From assembly GCF_021117385.1 (NCBI RefSeq), contig NZ_CP088252.1:310001-374000 (forward strand): a DNA stretch of 64,000 bases, written 5' to 3'. Position 1 is the first letter of the stretch. Every line of letters starts with the position of its first letter. This document shows, one piece after another, positions 54,260 through 64,000 of the stretch. Made by a program: the position numbers and the translations under genes. The notes under the pieces are model-generated. The model made no database searches. It was given only the letters and a program-made list of their open reading frames with translations, and was not told where the DNA came from. The DNA comes from Frateuria soli (GTDB lineage: Bacteria > Pseudomonadota > Gammaproteobacteria > Xanthomonadales > Rhodanobacteraceae).

Positions 54260-55734
54260 ACACGCGCCTCCTCGCCCCCTTGCTGGATGGCTTCGCCGAC
54301 GCGGGTGCGCTCGGCGATCTTCGTATTTGCGGCCTCGGTCTGGACTCGCGCCAGGTGCGCTCCGGCGAAGCCTTCGTCGCGCTGCGCGGCACGCGCACGC
54401 ACGGCATCGCCTTTGCCGCCGAAGCGGTGGCGCGCGGCGCCGCGCTGGTGCTCGCCGAGGCGCCGGCGGTGGCGGGTTTCACGCCCGGCGTGCCGGTGCT
54501 GTGGATCGACGACCTGCATGCGCGCCTGGGCGAGATCGCCGCACGCTACTACGACCATCCCTCGCGCGCGCTGCGTGTGGTCGGCGTCACCGGCACCAAC
54601 GGCAAGACCTCGACCGTGCAACTGATCACCCAGGCGCTGTCGCGGCTGGGTCACGCGGCGGCGAGCATCGGCACGCTCGGCGCGGGTCTGTACGGAGCGC
54701 TGGACGAGGGCGAGCGCACCACGCCGGATGCGATCAGCGTGCAGCGCCTGCTGGCGCGCTTCCGCGACCAGGGTGCGACGCACGTGGCGATGGAAGTGTC
54801 CTCGCACGCGCTCGAGCAGGGTCGCGTGGGCGCGGTGGCTTTCGAGGTGGCAGCCTTCACCAACCTTACCCGCGACCACCTCGACTACCACGGCACGATG
54901 GAAGCCTACGGTGCGGCCAAGGCCCGGCTGTTCGCCTGGCCGGGACTGAAAGCGGCGGCAATCAATGTGGACGATCCGTTCGGCCGCAGCCTGGCCGACC
55001 GCCTGCCGGCCGGTGTGCGCGCGCTGCGCACCAGCATGGCGGGCACCGCCGACGTCAGTGCCAAGGCCATCGTGACCTCCGCCGAGGGCCTGGCCTTCGA
55101 GCTCGATACGCCGTGGGGTGCGCACGCGGTCCGCAGCGGGCTGCTCGGACGCTTCAACGTGGCCAATCTGCTCGCCGTGGTGGCCTGCCTGGGCGCGCTC
55201 GGCGAACCGTTCGCGCGCATCGTCGAGGCGGTGGAATCGCTCACGCCCGTCAACGGCCGCATGAGCCGCCTCGGCGGCGATGGCCGCCACCCGCTGGTGG
55301 TGGTCGATTACGCGCACACGCCCGACGCGCTGGAGCAGGCGCTCACCGCGCTGCGCGCGCACTGCGCCGGTCGGCTGGTCTGCGTGTTCGGCTGCGGCGG
55401 CGAGCGCGATGCGGGAAAGCGCCCGCAGATGGGCGCGATCGCCGAGCGCCTGGCCGACGTGGCGATCATCACCGACGACAACCCGCGGGGCGAAGACGGC
55501 GATGCCATCGTGGCGCAGATCCGCGCCGGAATGCAGCGCGCGGCCACGGTCGAGCGCGACCGCGCTGCCGCCATCGGCATGGCCATCGCCGGTGCCGGCG
55601 CGGACGACGTCGTGCTGATCGCCGGCAAGGGCCACGAAACCTACCAGGAAGGCGCGGCAGGCAAGCGCCCGTTCGACGACCTCGCAACGGCCCGTGCTGC
55701 TCTTGGGCAACCGGCCAGGGAGACCCACGCATGA
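54256..55734 (+). CDS. murE: UDP-MurNAc-tripeptide synthetase MurE
   Basis: A 492-residue Mur ligase that adds the third stem-peptide residue. ATP loop GTNGKT (113-118), HAFTNLTRDHLDYHGTME-like block near 195, and DNPR (408-411), the motif of enzymes that use meso-diaminopimelate rather than lysine. The GTG start at 54256 overlaps the ftsI stop (GTGA). Confidence 0.96.
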   Translation: MNTRLLAPLLDGFADAGALGDLRICGLGLDSRQVRSGEAFVALRGTRTHGIAFAAEAVARGAALVLAEAPAVAGFTPGVPVLWIDDLHARLGEIAARYYDHPSRALRVVGVTGTNGKTSTVQLITQALSRLGHAAASIGTLGAGLYGALDEGERTTPDAISVQRLLARFRDQGATHVAMEVSSHALEQGRVGAVAFEVAAFTNLTRDHLDYHGTMEAYGAAKARLFAWPGLKAAAINVDDPFGRSLADRLPAGVRALRTSMAGTADVSAKAIVTSAEGLAFELDTPWGAHAVRSGLLGRFNVANLLAVVACLGALGEPFARIVEAVESLTPVNGRMSRLGGDGRHPLVVVDYAHTPDALEQALTALRAHCAGRLVCVFGCGGERDAGKRPQMGAIAERLADVAIITDDNPRGEDGDAIVAQIRAGMQRAATVERDRAAAIGMAIAGAGADDVVLIAGKGHETYQEGAAGKRPFDDLATARAALGQPARETHA

Positions 55735-57101
55735 TGCGCCTCTCCGAAATCGCGGTATGGACCCATGGCCGCCTGCTGGGCCCCGACCTGCAGGTGGAAG
55801 GGGTGGCGATCGACACCCGCCGGCTGCGCCCGGGCGAACTGTTCGTGGCGATCAGGGGCGAGCGCGTCGACGGACACGACTTCGTGCGGGACGCGGCCCT
55901 GCGTGGCGCCTCGGCGGCGCTGGTCACGCGCCGCGTCGACGTCGACCTGCCGCAGGTGCTGGTCAACGACACCCAGGCCGCGCTCGGCGACCTGGCCAGC
56001 GCCGTGCGCGCGCAGCGCAACGTGCGCGTGGTCGGCATCACCGGCTCCAACGGCAAGACCACGGTCAAGACGCTGACGGCGTCGATCCTGTCGCGCCATG
56101 GCCGCACCCACGTCAACGCAGGCAACTACAACAACGAGCTGGGCCTGCCGCTGACCCTGCTGGCGATGCCGGCCGACAGCGAATACGCGGTGCTCGAGAT
56201 GGGCGCGGGCAAGCCGGGCGACATTGCCTATCTCGCCGCCATCGCCCGGCCCGATATCGGCCTCGTCAACACCATCGCGCCGGCGCACCTTGAGCGGATG
56301 GGCAGCCTGGAGGGCGTGGCCGAGACCAAGGGCGCGCTGTACCAGGCGCTGCCAGCCGACGGCGTGGCGATCATCAACGCCGACGATGCCTTTGCCGGCT
56401 TCTTCGAAGGACTGGCCGGTTCGCGGGCGACGCTGCACTTCGGTCTCGGAGGCAACGTCGACGTGGGCGCGACGATCCTGGAGCAGCGCGTGGACGGCTC
56501 GCGCTTCGTGCTTCGCACGCCCGCAGGCGAGGCCGAGGTGGCGTTGCCGCTGGCCGGCCGCCACAACATCGCCAATGCGCTGGCCGCGGCCGCGATCGCG
56601 CTGGCGCTGGACGTGCCGCTGGCGACCATCGTCGCCGGCCTGTTGCACGTGCCGGGCGTGGCCGGCCGGTTGCGCAGCGAGGCGATGCCCGGCGGCTGGA
56701 CGCTGATCGACGACAGCTACAACGCCAATCCCGGCTCGGTCGGCGCGGCGATCGACACGCTGGCGCTGGCTACCGGCGAGCGCTGGCTGGTGCTCGGCGA
56801 CATGGCCGAGCTCGGCGCCGACGCGCGCGCGCTGCACGAAGGTATCGGCGCGCGCGCGAAAGCGGCCGGCATCGACCGGCTGTTCGCGGTCGGGCCGCTG
56901 AGCGCCGGCGCGGCCAAGGCGTTCGGCACGGGCAGCGAGCACCACCCCGACAAGGCTGCGCTGGCCGCGTCGCTGGCGAACCAGCTGCATGCGGGCGTCA
57001 CCTGCCTGGTCAAGGGCTCGCGCTCGGCCGGCATGGAGCAGATCGTGTCCTCACTCAAAGAACAATTCCACGCCCCCGGAGGCCCCGTCGATGCTGCTTG
57101 A
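55731..57101 (+). CDS. murF: UDP-MurNAc-pentapeptide synthetase MurF
   Basis: A 456-residue Mur ligase that adds D-Ala-D-Ala to the UDP-MurNAc-tripeptide. ATP loop GSNGKTT (105-111), [13 protein letters not shown], and [11 protein letters not shown] in the C-terminal domain are typical. Two ATGs in a row (55731 and 55734); the first overlaps the murE stop. AGGGAG upstream. Its end overlaps mraY by 11 bases. Confidence 0.96.
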   Translation: MMRLSEIAVWTHGRLLGPDLQVEGVAIDTRRLRPGELFVAIRGERVDGHDFVRDAALRGASAALVTRRVDVDLPQVLVNDTQAALGDLASAVRAQRNVRVVGITGSNGKTTVKTLTASILSRHGRTHVNAGNYNNELGLPLTLLAMPADSEYAVLEMGAGKPGDIAYLAAIARPDIGLVNTIAPAHLERMGSLEGVAETKGALYQALPADGVAIINADDAFAGFFEGLAGSRATLHFGLGGNVDVGATILEQRVDGSRFVLRTPAGEAEVALPLAGRHNIANALAAAAIALALDVPLATIVAGLLHVPGVAGRLRSEAMPGGWTLIDDSYNANPGSVGAAIDTLALATGERWLVLGDMAELGADARALHEGIGARAKAAGIDRLFAVGPLSAGAAKAFGTGSEHHPDKAALAASLANQLHAGVTCLVKGSRSAGMEQIVSSLKEQFHAPGGPVDAA

Positions 57102-58173
57102 GCTGGCCGACTGGATGGCGCGGCATTTCACTGCCCTGCACCTGTTCCAGTACATCACCTTCCGCACGATCATGGCCGCGCTCACCGCGCTGGCGATGTC
57201 GCTGCTGTTCGGGCCGGGCCTGATCATGCGGCTGGCGGCGCTCAAGGCCGGGCAGGTGGTGCGCAGCGACGGTCCGCAGACGCATCTGGTCAAGGCCGGT
57301 ACGCCGACGATGGGCGGGGTAATGATCCTGCTGGCGATCGCCATCGCCACGCTGCTCTGGGCCGACCTGCACAACCGCTACGTGTGGATCGTGCTGGCGG
57401 TGCTGATCGCCTTCGGCGTGATCGGCTTCTACGACGACTACAAGAAGCTGGTGCTCAAGGACAGCCGCGGCCTGGCCTCGCGCTGGAAGTATTTCTGGCA
57501 GTCGGTGTTCGGGCTGGCGGCGGCGCTGTTCCTCTACAAGACCGCGCAGCTGCCGGCCGAGACCGCGCTGTACGTGCCGCTGTTCAAGCAGGTGGCGTTG
57601 CCGCTGGGCGTGCTGTTCGTAGTGGTCGCCTATTTCATGGTGGTCGGCTTCTCCAACGCGGTGAACCTCACCGATGGGCTGGACGGACTGGCGATCATGC
57701 CCTCGGTGCTGGTTTCCGGCGCGCTGGGCGTGTTCGCCTACCTGGCCGGCAACAAGGTGTTTTCCGAATACCTGGGCATTCCCTCGATCCCCGGCGCGGG
57801 CGAGCTGTCGATTTTCTGCGGCGCACTGGCCGGCGCGGGCCTGGGCTTCCTGTGGTTCAACACTTATCCCGCGCAGGTGTTCATGGGCGACGTCGGCGCG
57901 CTCGCGATCGGCGCGGCGCTGGCCTGCGTGGCGGTGATCGTGCGCCAGGAGATCGTGCTGATCGTGATGGGCGGCGTGTTCGTGCTGGAGACGGTCTCGG
58001 TGATGCTGCAGGTGGCCAGCTTCAAGCTGACCGGCAAGCGCATCTTCCGCATGGCGCCGATCCACCACCACTTCGAACTCAAGGGCTGGCCCGAGCCGCG
58101 GGTGATCGTGCGCTTCTGGATCATCAGCGTCGTGCTGGTGCTGATCGGCCTCGCCACGTTGAAGGTGCGCTGA
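57091..58173 (+). CDS. mraY: Phospho-N-acetylmuramoyl-pentapeptide transferase MraY
   Basis: A 360-residue, ten-helix enzyme that attaches phospho-MurNAc-pentapeptide to undecaprenyl phosphate, making lipid [21 protein letters not shown] with the catalytic aspartates, [13 protein letters not shown], and [13 protein letters not shown] are all present. GGAGG before the ATG at 57091. In most gammaproteobacteria murD comes next; here ftsW follows after one base. Confidence 0.97.
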   Translation: MLLELADWMARHFTALHLFQYITFRTIMAALTALAMSLLFGPGLIMRLAALKAGQVVRSDGPQTHLVKAGTPTMGGVMILLAIAIATLLWADLHNRYVWIVLAVLIAFGVIGFYDDYKKLVLKDSRGLASRWKYFWQSVFGLAAALFLYKTAQLPAETALYVPLFKQVALPLGVLFVVVAYFMVVGFSNAVNLTDGLDGLAIMPSVLVSGALGVFAYLAGNKVFSEYLGIPSIPGAGELSIFCGALAGAGLGFLWFNTYPAQVFMGDVGALAIGAALACVAVIVRQEIVLIVMGGVFVLETVSVMLQVASFKLTGKRIFRMAPIHHHFELKGWPEPRVIVRFWIISVVLVLIGLATLKVR

Positions 58174-58174
58174 C

Positions 58175-59419
58175 ATGTTCGGCTTCGGTTCCAGCCAGGC
58201 GATCAAGCGGCACGGGCCGCGGGGCAGCTTCGACCTGCCCCTGCTGGTCGCGCTCGTCGGGCTGGCCAGCATGGGCGTGGTGATGGTCACCTCCAGCTCC
58301 ATCGCCGTGGCCGACAGCCAGCACATCGGGGCGTTCTATTACCTGAAGAAGCACCTGTTCTACCTGGCATTGGGGCTGGGCCTGGCCGCCGTGGCCATGC
58401 GCACCGAACTGAAGCAGGTGGAGAAGTACGCCTTGCCGCTGCTGCTGGTGGGCGGGGCCCTGCTGCTGGCGGTGTTCGTTCCGCACCTGGGCATGCGCAT
58501 CAACGGTGCGCGCCGCTGGCTCAACTTCATCGTGATCAGCTTCCAGCCGGTCGAGGCGGTGAAACTGATCCTGGTCGTCTACGTGGCGAGCTTCCTGGTA
58601 CGCCACCGCGAGAGCGTGGAAACGAAGTTCTGGGGCCTGCTGCGACCGGTGCTGGTGGCCGGCATCATTGTGCTGCTGCTGCTGGCGCAGCCGGACTTCG
58701 GCTCGGCCACGCTGATCATCGCGGTCACCATCGGCATGGTCTGGCTCGGCGGCGCGCGGCCGCTGTACCTGATCGCCATGGGCCTGCCGCTGATGCCGCT
58801 GCTGGCGATCGCGGCGACCAGCGAGAGCTACCGCATGAAGCGGCTGACCTCGTTCATGGACCCGTGGAAGGACCCGTTCAACGACGGCTTCCAGTTGACC
58901 CAGTCGCTGATGGCGATCGGCCGCGGCGAATGGGCCGGCGTGGGCCTCGGCTCGAGCGTGCTCAAGCTTTCCTACCTGCCCGAGGCGCACACCGACTTCA
59001 TCCTGGCGGTGATCGGCGAGGAGCTGGGTCTGGCGGGCATCGTGCTCGTGGTGGCGCTGTTCGCCACCGTGGTCGGACGTGGGCTGCACCTCGGCCTGAA
59101 GGGCGTGGAGGTGGGCCAGCGATTCGCCGGCTACGTGGCGTTCGGGATCTCGCTGATGCTGGGTCTGCAGGCGATGGTGTCGATCGGCGTGAACCTCGGT
59201 GCGCTGCCGACCAAGGGCCTGACGCTGCCGCTGATCAGCTCGGGTGGCTCTTCGGTGCTGATGACCTGCGCCATGGCCGGCGTCCTGCTGCGTGCCACCT
59301 TCGAGATCAACCGCGCACTGGATGCGCGCCAGATGGCCACGCGGATGCCCGCGATGGCCGTGGCGGACGCGAACGCGGCAGTAGCCGCGCCGCGCGAGCG
59401 CGAGGCGGTGGCGGCATGA
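58175..59419 (+). CDS. ftsW: Septal peptidoglycan glycosyltransferase FtsW
   Basis: A 414-residue SEDS-family membrane polymerase, partner of FtsI, with ten predicted helices. INGARRWLNF and KLSYLPEAHTDFILAVIGEE carry the conserved loop-4 residues including the essential aspartate; GLTLPLISSGGSS is the C-terminal signature. The start at 58175 is one base after the mraY stop. The alanine-rich tail overlaps murG. Confidence 0.96.
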   Translation: MFGFGSSQAIKRHGPRGSFDLPLLVALVGLASMGVVMVTSSSIAVADSQHIGAFYYLKKHLFYLALGLGLAAVAMRTELKQVEKYALPLLLVGGALLLAVFVPHLGMRINGARRWLNFIVISFQPVEAVKLILVVYVASFLVRHRESVETKFWGLLRPVLVAGIIVLLLLAQPDFGSATLIIAVTIGMVWLGGARPLYLIAMGLPLMPLLAIAATSESYRMKRLTSFMDPWKDPFNDGFQLTQSLMAIGRGEWAGVGLGSSVLKLSYLPEAHTDFILAVIGEELGLAGIVLVVALFATVVGRGLHLGLKGVEVGQRFAGYVAFGISLMLGLQAMVSIGVNLGALPTKGLTLPLISSGGSSVLMTCAMAGVLLRATFEINRALDARQMATRMPAMAVADANAAVAAPREREAVAA

Positions 59420-60600
59420 AGACCGGGAATCGGGAATCGGGAATCGGGAATCGGCAGAGCGCATCGCGCTCTGCCGGATCGGCCTCTGCAGTTAACGATT
59501 GCCGATTGCCGATTTCCCATTCCCGGCCCGTGCTGATCATGGCCGGCGGTACTGGCGGCCACATCTTCCCCGGCCTGGCCGTGGCCGACGTGCTGCGCGC
59601 GCAGGGCGTGCCGGTGGCGTGGCTGGGCGCGGCCGGGGGCATGGAAACCCGCGTCGTGCCCGCACACGGCATCGAGCTGCACACCGTCGCGGTCGGTGGC
59701 CTGCGCGGCAAGGGTGTGAAGACACGCCTGCTGGCGCCGTTGATGCTGGCGCGCGCGCTTGTCGCTTCGCTGCGCGTGCTGCGCCGCGTGCGGCCGCGCA
59801 GCGTGCTGTCGATGGGCGGCTACGTGGCCGGTCCCGGCGGCGTGGCGGCGCGGTTGACCGGCACGCCGTTGCTGGTACACGAGCAGAATCGCGTGGCTGG
59901 CTACACCAACCGCAAGCTCGCGGGCTTCGCGAAGCGGGTGCTGAGCGGTTTCGCCGACGCGCTCGCGAACGGCGAATGGGTCGGCAATCCCGTGCGCGCC
60001 AGCATCGCGGCGCTGCCGCCGCCGTCCGCGCGTTTCGCCGCCCGTACCGGTCGGGGACAGTTGCTGGTCCTGGGCGGCAGCCTGGGCGCGCGCGCGCTCA
60101 ATCTTGCCCTGCCGCAGGCACTGGCACTGATCCCGGCAGACCGGCGTCCGTCCGTGCGCCACCAGTGCGGCAGCCGAGGGCTCGACGAGGCGCGCGCGGC
60201 TTACGCGCAGGCCGGCGTCGAGGCCGATGTGGTGCCCTTCATCGAGGACATGGCCGCCGCCTACGGCTGGGCCGACCTCGCCGTTTGCCGGGCCGGCGCG
60301 CTGACCATCGCCGAGCTCACCGCCGCGGGCCTGGGCGCCGTGCTGGTGCCTTTCCCCCACGCAGTCGACGACCACCAGACCGGCAACGCGCAGGCGCTGG
60401 TCGAGGCGGGCGCCGCCGAACTGATCCAGGAACGCGATTTGGACGTACAGACACTGGCCCAGCGCCTGGCCGCGTTGCTCGCCGACCGCGCGCGGCTGAC
60501 CGCGATGGCCGTGGCCGCACGCATGCAGGCCAAGCCGGACGCGGCCGCCGCCATCGCTGCTGCATGCCTTGAGGCAGCTTCCCCGGAGGTGGCCGCATGA
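59416..60600 (+). CDS. murG: UDP-GlcNAc transferase MurG with repeat-encoded N-terminal insertion
   Basis: A 394-residue GT-B enzyme that adds GlcNAc to lipid I to give lipid II. GGTGGH (44-49), [21 protein letters not shown] and the acceptor-binding HQTGNA are intact. In E. coli GGTGGH is at 14-19; here about 30 extra residues precede it. They are encoded by a 102-bp repeat (59424-59525); removing it leaves [12 protein letters not shown], a normal MurG start. The ATG at 59416 overlaps the ftsW stop (ATGA). A GTG at 59530 could give a short form but lacks a binding site. Confidence 0.95.
   Translation: MKTGNRESGIGNRQSASRSAGSASAVNDCRLPISHSRPVLIMAGGTGGHIFPGLAVADVLRAQGVPVAWLGAAGGMETRVVPAHGIELHTVAVGGLRGKGVKTRLLAPLMLARALVASLRVLRRVRPRSVLSMGGYVAGPGGVAARLTGTPLLVHEQNRVAGYTNRKLAGFAKRVLSGFADALANGEWVGNPVRASIAALPPPSARFAARTGRGQLLVLGGSLGARALNLALPQALALIPADRRPSVRHQCGSRGLDEARAAYAQAGVEADVVPFIEDMAAAYGWADLAVCRAGALTIAELTAAGLGAVLVPFPHAVDDHQTGNAQALVEAGAAELIQERDLDVQTLAQRLAALLADRARLTAMAVAARMQAKPDAAAAIAAACLEAASPEVAA
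59424..59525. repeat. 102-bp palindromic GGGAATC element inside murG
   Basis: Four CGGGAAT units (59424-59451) form one arm; GATTGCCGATTGCCGATT and ATTCCCG (59519-59525) form the other. An inner perfect hairpin GGCAGAGCGC-atc-GCGCTCTGCC lies at 59453-59475. 102 bp equals 34 codons, so the murG frame is kept. It resembles GGGAATCGGGAATC elements that are intergenic in Xanthomonads. Confidence 0.9.
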
Positions 60601-62036
60601 CGCCGCGCCGGCTGCTCGCCCACGAAGACCTGATGGCCACCTTCCGCCGCGTGCATTTCATCGGCATCGGCGGCGTGGGCATGAGCGGCATCGCCGAGGT
60701 GTTGCACAACCTGGGCTACGCGGTGTCCGGCTCGGACAAGGCCAATTCGCCGACCGCGCAGCGGCTGGCCGCGCTCGGGATCGTCGTGCAGGTCGGCCAC
60801 GAGGCCGCGCACGTGGCCGATGCCGACGTGGTGGTGACTTCCAGCGCGATCCGCCAGGACAACCCGGAGCTCGTCGCCGCGCGCGCCGCGCGCATCCCGG
60901 TGATCCCGCGGGCGGAAATGCTCGGCGAGCTGATGCGCTTCCGCCGCGGCATTGCCATCGCCGGCACCCATGGCAAGACCACTACGACCAGCCTGGTCGC
61001 CAGCGTCCTGGCCGAGGCCAACTACGATCCGACCTTCGTGATCGGTGGCCAGCTCAACGCCGCCGGGGCCAATGCGCGGCTCGGCACCGGCCAGTACCTG
61101 GTCGCCGAGGCGGACGAGTCGGACGGTTCGTTCCTCCTTCTGTCGCCGGTGATCGCGGCGGTCACCAACATCGACGCGGATCACCTGGAGAACTACGGCG
61201 GCGACTTCGCGCAGGTGAAGAAGGCCTTCGCCGACTTCCTGCACCGCCTGCCGTTCTATGGTCTGGCCGTGCTGTGCGTGGACGACGAGGAAGTGGCCAA
61301 GCTGGCCAAGGACACCGCGCGCCGCGTGATGACCTACGGGATCAGCGCCGCCGACGCCGACGTGCGCGCCGCGAACGTGCGCCAGAACGGCTTCCAGATG
61401 CTGTTCGACCTGCAACTGCCCGGCCGCGCCGAACCGCTGCCGGTCACCCTCAACCTGCCGGGGCGCCACAACGTGCTCAACGCGCTGGCCGCCGCCACGA
61501 TCGGCTGGCAACTCGGCGTCGAGGCCGGGGCGATCGCCCGCGCGCTGGAGAACTTCCAGGGCGTCGGCCGGCGCTTCCACCGGCGTGGCGAGCTGAAGCT
61601 GGAGCAGGGGAGCGTGCTGCTGGTCGACGACTACGGCCACCATCCGCGCGAACTGGCCGCCGTGTTCGCCGCCGCCCGCGGCGGCTGGCCGGACCGGCGC
61701 CTGGTGGTGGGTTTCCAGCCGCACCGCTACAGCCGTACGCGCGACCTGCTGGACGACTTCGCCAACGTGCTGGCCGAGGCCGACGTGCTGGTGCTGACCG
61801 AGGTCTATCCGGCCGGCGAGGCGCCGATCGCCGGCGCCGATGGCCGCGCGCTGGCCCGCGCCGTGCGTGCGCGCGGCAAGGTCGACCCGGTGCTCATCGA
61901 GCACCCGCGCGACTTCAAGGACACCCTGCCGACGCTGCTGCGCGACGGCGACCTGCTGCTGCTCCTGGGCGCCGGCGACATCGGCGCCGCGGCGGTGGAG
62001 CTCGCGCAGGCCGGCCACCTGAGGACTGCAAAGTGA
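60597..62036 (+). CDS. murC: UDP-N-acetylmuramate--L-alanine ligase MurC
   Basis: A 479-residue ligase that adds the first stem-peptide alanine. The N-terminal Rossmann motif [17 protein letters not shown] (20-36), ATP loop GTHGKTT (123-129) and the C-terminal [10 protein letters not shown] are signatures. Start at 60597 overlaps the murG stop (ATGA); a second ATG 12 codons later (MATFRRVHF) is also plausible. The stop overlaps ddlB (GTGA). murB is not in the cluster. Confidence 0.95.
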   Translation: MTPRRLLAHEDLMATFRRVHFIGIGGVGMSGIAEVLHNLGYAVSGSDKANSPTAQRLAALGIVVQVGHEAAHVADADVVVTSSAIRQDNPELVAARAARIPVIPRAEMLGELMRFRRGIAIAGTHGKTTTTSLVASVLAEANYDPTFVIGGQLNAAGANARLGTGQYLVAEADESDGSFLLLSPVIAAVTNIDADHLENYGGDFAQVKKAFADFLHRLPFYGLAVLCVDDEEVAKLAKDTARRVMTYGISAADADVRAANVRQNGFQMLFDLQLPGRAEPLPVTLNLPGRHNVLNALAAATIGWQLGVEAGAIARALENFQGVGRRFHRRGELKLEQGSVLLVDDYGHHPRELAAVFAAARGGWPDRRLVVGFQPHRYSRTRDLLDDFANVLAEADVLVLTEVYPAGEAPIAGADGRALARAVRARGKVDPVLIEHPRDFKDTLPTLLRDGDLLLLLGAGDIGAAAVELAQAGHLRTAK

Positions 62037-62989
62037 ACGCTCCGACCAGAATCAACGATCCCACCCAGTTCGGTCGCGTGGCCGTGGTGATGGGCGGCAG
62101 TTCCGCCGAGCGCGAGGTGTCGCTCGATTCCGGCCGCAACGTGCTGGCCGCGCTGAAGAGCCGCGGCGTCGACGCGCATGCGATCGACGGCATTCCCGCG
62201 CTGCTCGATGCGCTGCGCGCCGGGCACTTTGCGCGGGTGTTCAACATCCTGCACGGCCAGCATGGCGGCGGCGAGGACGGCGTGCTGCAGGGTGCGCTGG
62301 AGTCGCTCCATGTGCCCTATACCGGCTCCGGCGTGCTCGGCTCGGCGCTGTCGATGGACAAGGTGCGCTCCAAGCGCGTGTGGCAGTCGCTCGGGCTGCC
62401 GACGCCGGCCTTCGTCGCACTGCCGCGCGGCGCCGGTGCGGATGCCGTGCACGCGGCGGCGAAGCGGGTTGGTTTCCCGCTGATCGTCAAGCCGGCCTGC
62501 GAAGGTTCCAGCGTGGGGGTGACGCGCGTGTTCGAGGAAAACCAGCTCGACAGCGCGGTCGAACTGGCCGCCAGCTACCCGGGCGACCTGCTGATGGAGA
62601 CCCTGATCGAGGGCGACGAGATGACCGTCGGCATCCTTGGTCGCCAGGTGCTGCCCTCGATCCACATCGTTCCGAAGGGGGCGTTCTACGACTACAACGC
62701 CAAGTACGTCGCCGAGGACACCCAGTACATCTGCCCGGGCCTCGAAGGGGCGGCCGAGGACGAGCTGCGCGCGCTCGCGCTCGAGGCCTTCGACGCGCTC
62801 GGTTGCCACGGCTGGGGTCGCGTGGACGTGATGCGCGACCGCGCCGGCCGCAACTTCCTGCTCGAAGTGAACACCGCCCCGGGCATGACCTCGCATTCGC
62901 TGGTGCCCAAGGCGGCCAAGGTGGCCGGCATCGATTACGAGGACGTGTGCTGGCGCGTGCTGGAAACCAGTTTCCGGGAGGGCCTGTGA
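62033..62989 (+). CDS. ddlB: D-alanine--D-alanine ligase DdlB
   Basis: A 318-residue ATP-grasp ligase that makes the D-Ala-D-Ala used by Mur[17 protein letters not shown] (19-34), the [10 protein letters not shown] loop, [15 protein letters not shown] and [18 protein letters not shown] with the Mg ligands are present. GTG start overlaps the murC stop; GAGGACT lies upstream. Ends overlapping ftsQ (GTGA). Confidence 0.96.
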   Translation: MNAPTRINDPTQFGRVAVVMGGSSAEREVSLDSGRNVLAALKSRGVDAHAIDGIPALLDALRAGHFARVFNILHGQHGGGEDGVLQGALESLHVPYTGSGVLGSALSMDKVRSKRVWQSLGLPTPAFVALPRGAGADAVHAAAKRVGFPLIVKPACEGSSVGVTRVFEENQLDSAVELAASYPGDLLMETLIEGDEMTVGILGRQVLPSIHIVPKGAFYDYNAKYVAEDTQYICPGLEGAAEDELRALALEAFDALGCHGWGRVDVMRDRAGRNFLLEVNTAPGMTSHSLVPKAAKVAGIDYEDVCWRVLETSFREGL

Positions 62990-63717
62990 GGGGAGCGATC
63001 CGCCTCGTTGCCTGGTGTCTGGCCATCGCGCTGGTCGCGTTGCCGGTCGTCGGCGTGCTGCGCGGCTGGTTCGCCGCCGACCGCTGGCCGGTGACGCAAC
63101 TGACCGTGCAGGCCGAGTTCAAGCATGTCAGCGCCGAGCAGATCCGCGCCGCCGTGCGGCCACGTCTGGGCCACGGTTTCTTCGCGCTGGACCTGGACTC
63201 GGTACAGCAGGCGGTCGCGGCATTGCCCTGGGTCGAATCGGTCGAGGCGCGCAAGCGTTGGCCGGACACGCTGATCCTGCGCATCTACGAGCGCCAGCCA
63301 TTCGCGCGCTGGAACGAGACCCGGCTGATCAGCCGCCAGGGCGTGCTCTTCGATGGCGGCAAGGTCGCGCCTTCCACGCCGCTGCCCGACCTGCGCGGGC
63401 CGGACGCTCAGATGCCCGAGGTGGTGGCGTTCTACGCCGATGCGCTCAAGGCGGTGGCCCGCACGCCGCTCAAGGTGTCCGGCGTGGCGCTGTCCGAACG
63501 CGGCAGCTGGAGCCTGGCTACCGACACGGGGGCCAGGATCGTGCTGGGCGACCGCGCCCAGGCCGGCAGGCGTCTGCGCCGTTTCCTCGACGTCTACCCG
63601 CAGGTGATGGCGGGCCACAGCGCCGCCTTCGCCTACGCCGACCTTCGCTACACCAACGGATTCGCCGTGCGCTGGCCCGACGCCGCCGCACCTGCCGCGG
63701 GGACACCCCGCACATGA
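62986..63717 (+). CDS. ftsQ: Cell division protein FtsQ
   Basis: A 243-residue bitopic protein with one helix (about 5-25), a POTRA domain (about 33-105; [38 protein letters not shown]) and a beta domain to the C-terminus. It scaffolds FtsB-FtsL in the divisome. GTG start with GGGAGG upstream, overlapping ddlB by four bases. The stop forms ATGA with a five-codon open frame leading to ftsA. Confidence 0.93.
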   Translation: MRGAIRLVAWCLAIALVALPVVGVLRGWFAADRWPVTQLTVQAEFKHVSAEQIRAAVRPRLGHGFFALDLDSVQQAVAALPWVESVEARKRWPDTLILRIYERQPFARWNETRLISRQGVLFDGGKVAPSTPLPDLRGPDAQMPEVVAFYADALKAVARTPLKVSGVALSERGSWSLATDTGARIVLGDRAQAGRRLRRFLDVYPQVMAGHSAAFAYADLRYTNGFAVRWPDAAAPAAGTPRT

Positions 63718-63727
63718 GCCTGACCCT

Positions 63728-64000
63728 ATGAAGACGCGCAACGACAAGCAGCTGGTGGTCGGCCTGGACATCGGCACCCACAAGGTGACCGCGATCGTGG
63801 GCGAGTACGAGCCGGGCGAACCGATCGAGGTGATCGGCATCGGCTCGCACGTCTCGCGCGGGATGAAGCGCGGATCGGTGGTCGATATCGAATCGACCGT
63901 GCACTCGATCCAGCGTGCGGTGGAAGAGGCCGAACTGATGGCCGGCTGCGACATCCGCTCCGTGTTCGCCTCGATCTCCGGCAGCCACCTGGAGACAAAG
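63728..64000 (+). CDS. ftsA: Cell division protein FtsA, N-terminal part (truncated by window end)
   Basis: The first 91 codons of the actin-like protein that ties FtsZ to the membrane. LVVGLDIGTHKVTAIVGEYE (9-28) is the phosphate-1 motif of the fold; GMKRGSVVDIESTVHSIQRAVEEAE and the start of SISGSHL follow. The missing C-terminus lies beyond 64000, where ftsZ would be expected. The ATG overlaps the stop of the preceding five-codon frame. Confidence 0.95.
   Translation, partial: MKTRNDKQLVVGLDIGTHKVTAIVGEYEPGEPIEVIGIGSHVSRGMKRGSVVDIESTVHSIQRAVEEAELMAGCDIRSVFASISGSHLETK

Overview
The window is high-GC gammaproteobacterial DNA, most likely from Rhodanobacteraceae/Xanthomonadaceae (a Dyella, Luteibacter, Frateuria or Rhodanobacter relative). 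This is inferred from protein character, the mraZ-to-ftsA division/cell-wall cluster without murD, an S-adenosylhomocysteine riboswitch before ahcY, and dispersed CCCTCTCC/GGAGAGGG and GTAGGAGC palindromes like those of Xanthomonad intergenic regions. It looks like stable chromosome: no prophage, insertion sequence, CRISPR array or tRNA was recognised.

Region 1 (1-10.7 kb): rimB-rimK ribosomal protein S6 modification pair; an OmpR-type two-component system behind a leader that carries its own intrinsic terminator; a leftward group metF / DUF4124 protein / ilvE; an alpha/beta hydrolase; a LytS/LytTR two-component pair; and ahcY under an SAH riboswitch. Region 2 (10.9-26.3 kb): ppc, whose reading frame contains a 230-bp block of dispersed repeats, then a seven-gene cluster (membrane-fusion protein, ABC ATPase, three large ADOP/MacB-type permeases, an NtrC-type regulator and an NtrY-type kinase). 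A near-consensus sigma-54 promoter and a 35-bp dyad precede it, so it looks like a self-regulated export/envelope-stress system. Region 3 (26.4-37.2 kb): ABC-F ATPase Uup, a glycosyltransferase/debranching-enzyme pair, a TPR-containing Ser/Thr kinase, a D,D-carboxypeptidase and metK. Region 4 (37.2-49 kb): a tandemly duplicated repeat cluster, dusB, a Fur-boxed TonB receptor/PepSY pair, an MFS nucleoside-type permease, a LysE exporter, a 4-Cys uracil-DNA glycosylase, a D-2-hydroxyacid dehydrogenase, and yraN-lpoA. Region 5 (49-64 kb): rsmI, rnpB, then the dcw cluster mraZ-rsmH-ftsL-ftsI-murE-murF-mraY-ftsW-murG-murC-ddlB-ftsQ-ftsA (ftsA cut by the window edge), nearly all coupled by ATGA/GTGA overlaps.

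Two themes recur. First, the methionine/SAM cycle is spread over three loci (metF, ahcY, metK), each with its own apparent regulatory signal. Second, dispersed palindromic repeats sit mainly at gene 3' ends, supply the stop codons of two genes, and have entered the coding sequence of two essential-type enzymes (ppc and murG) without breaking the frame.
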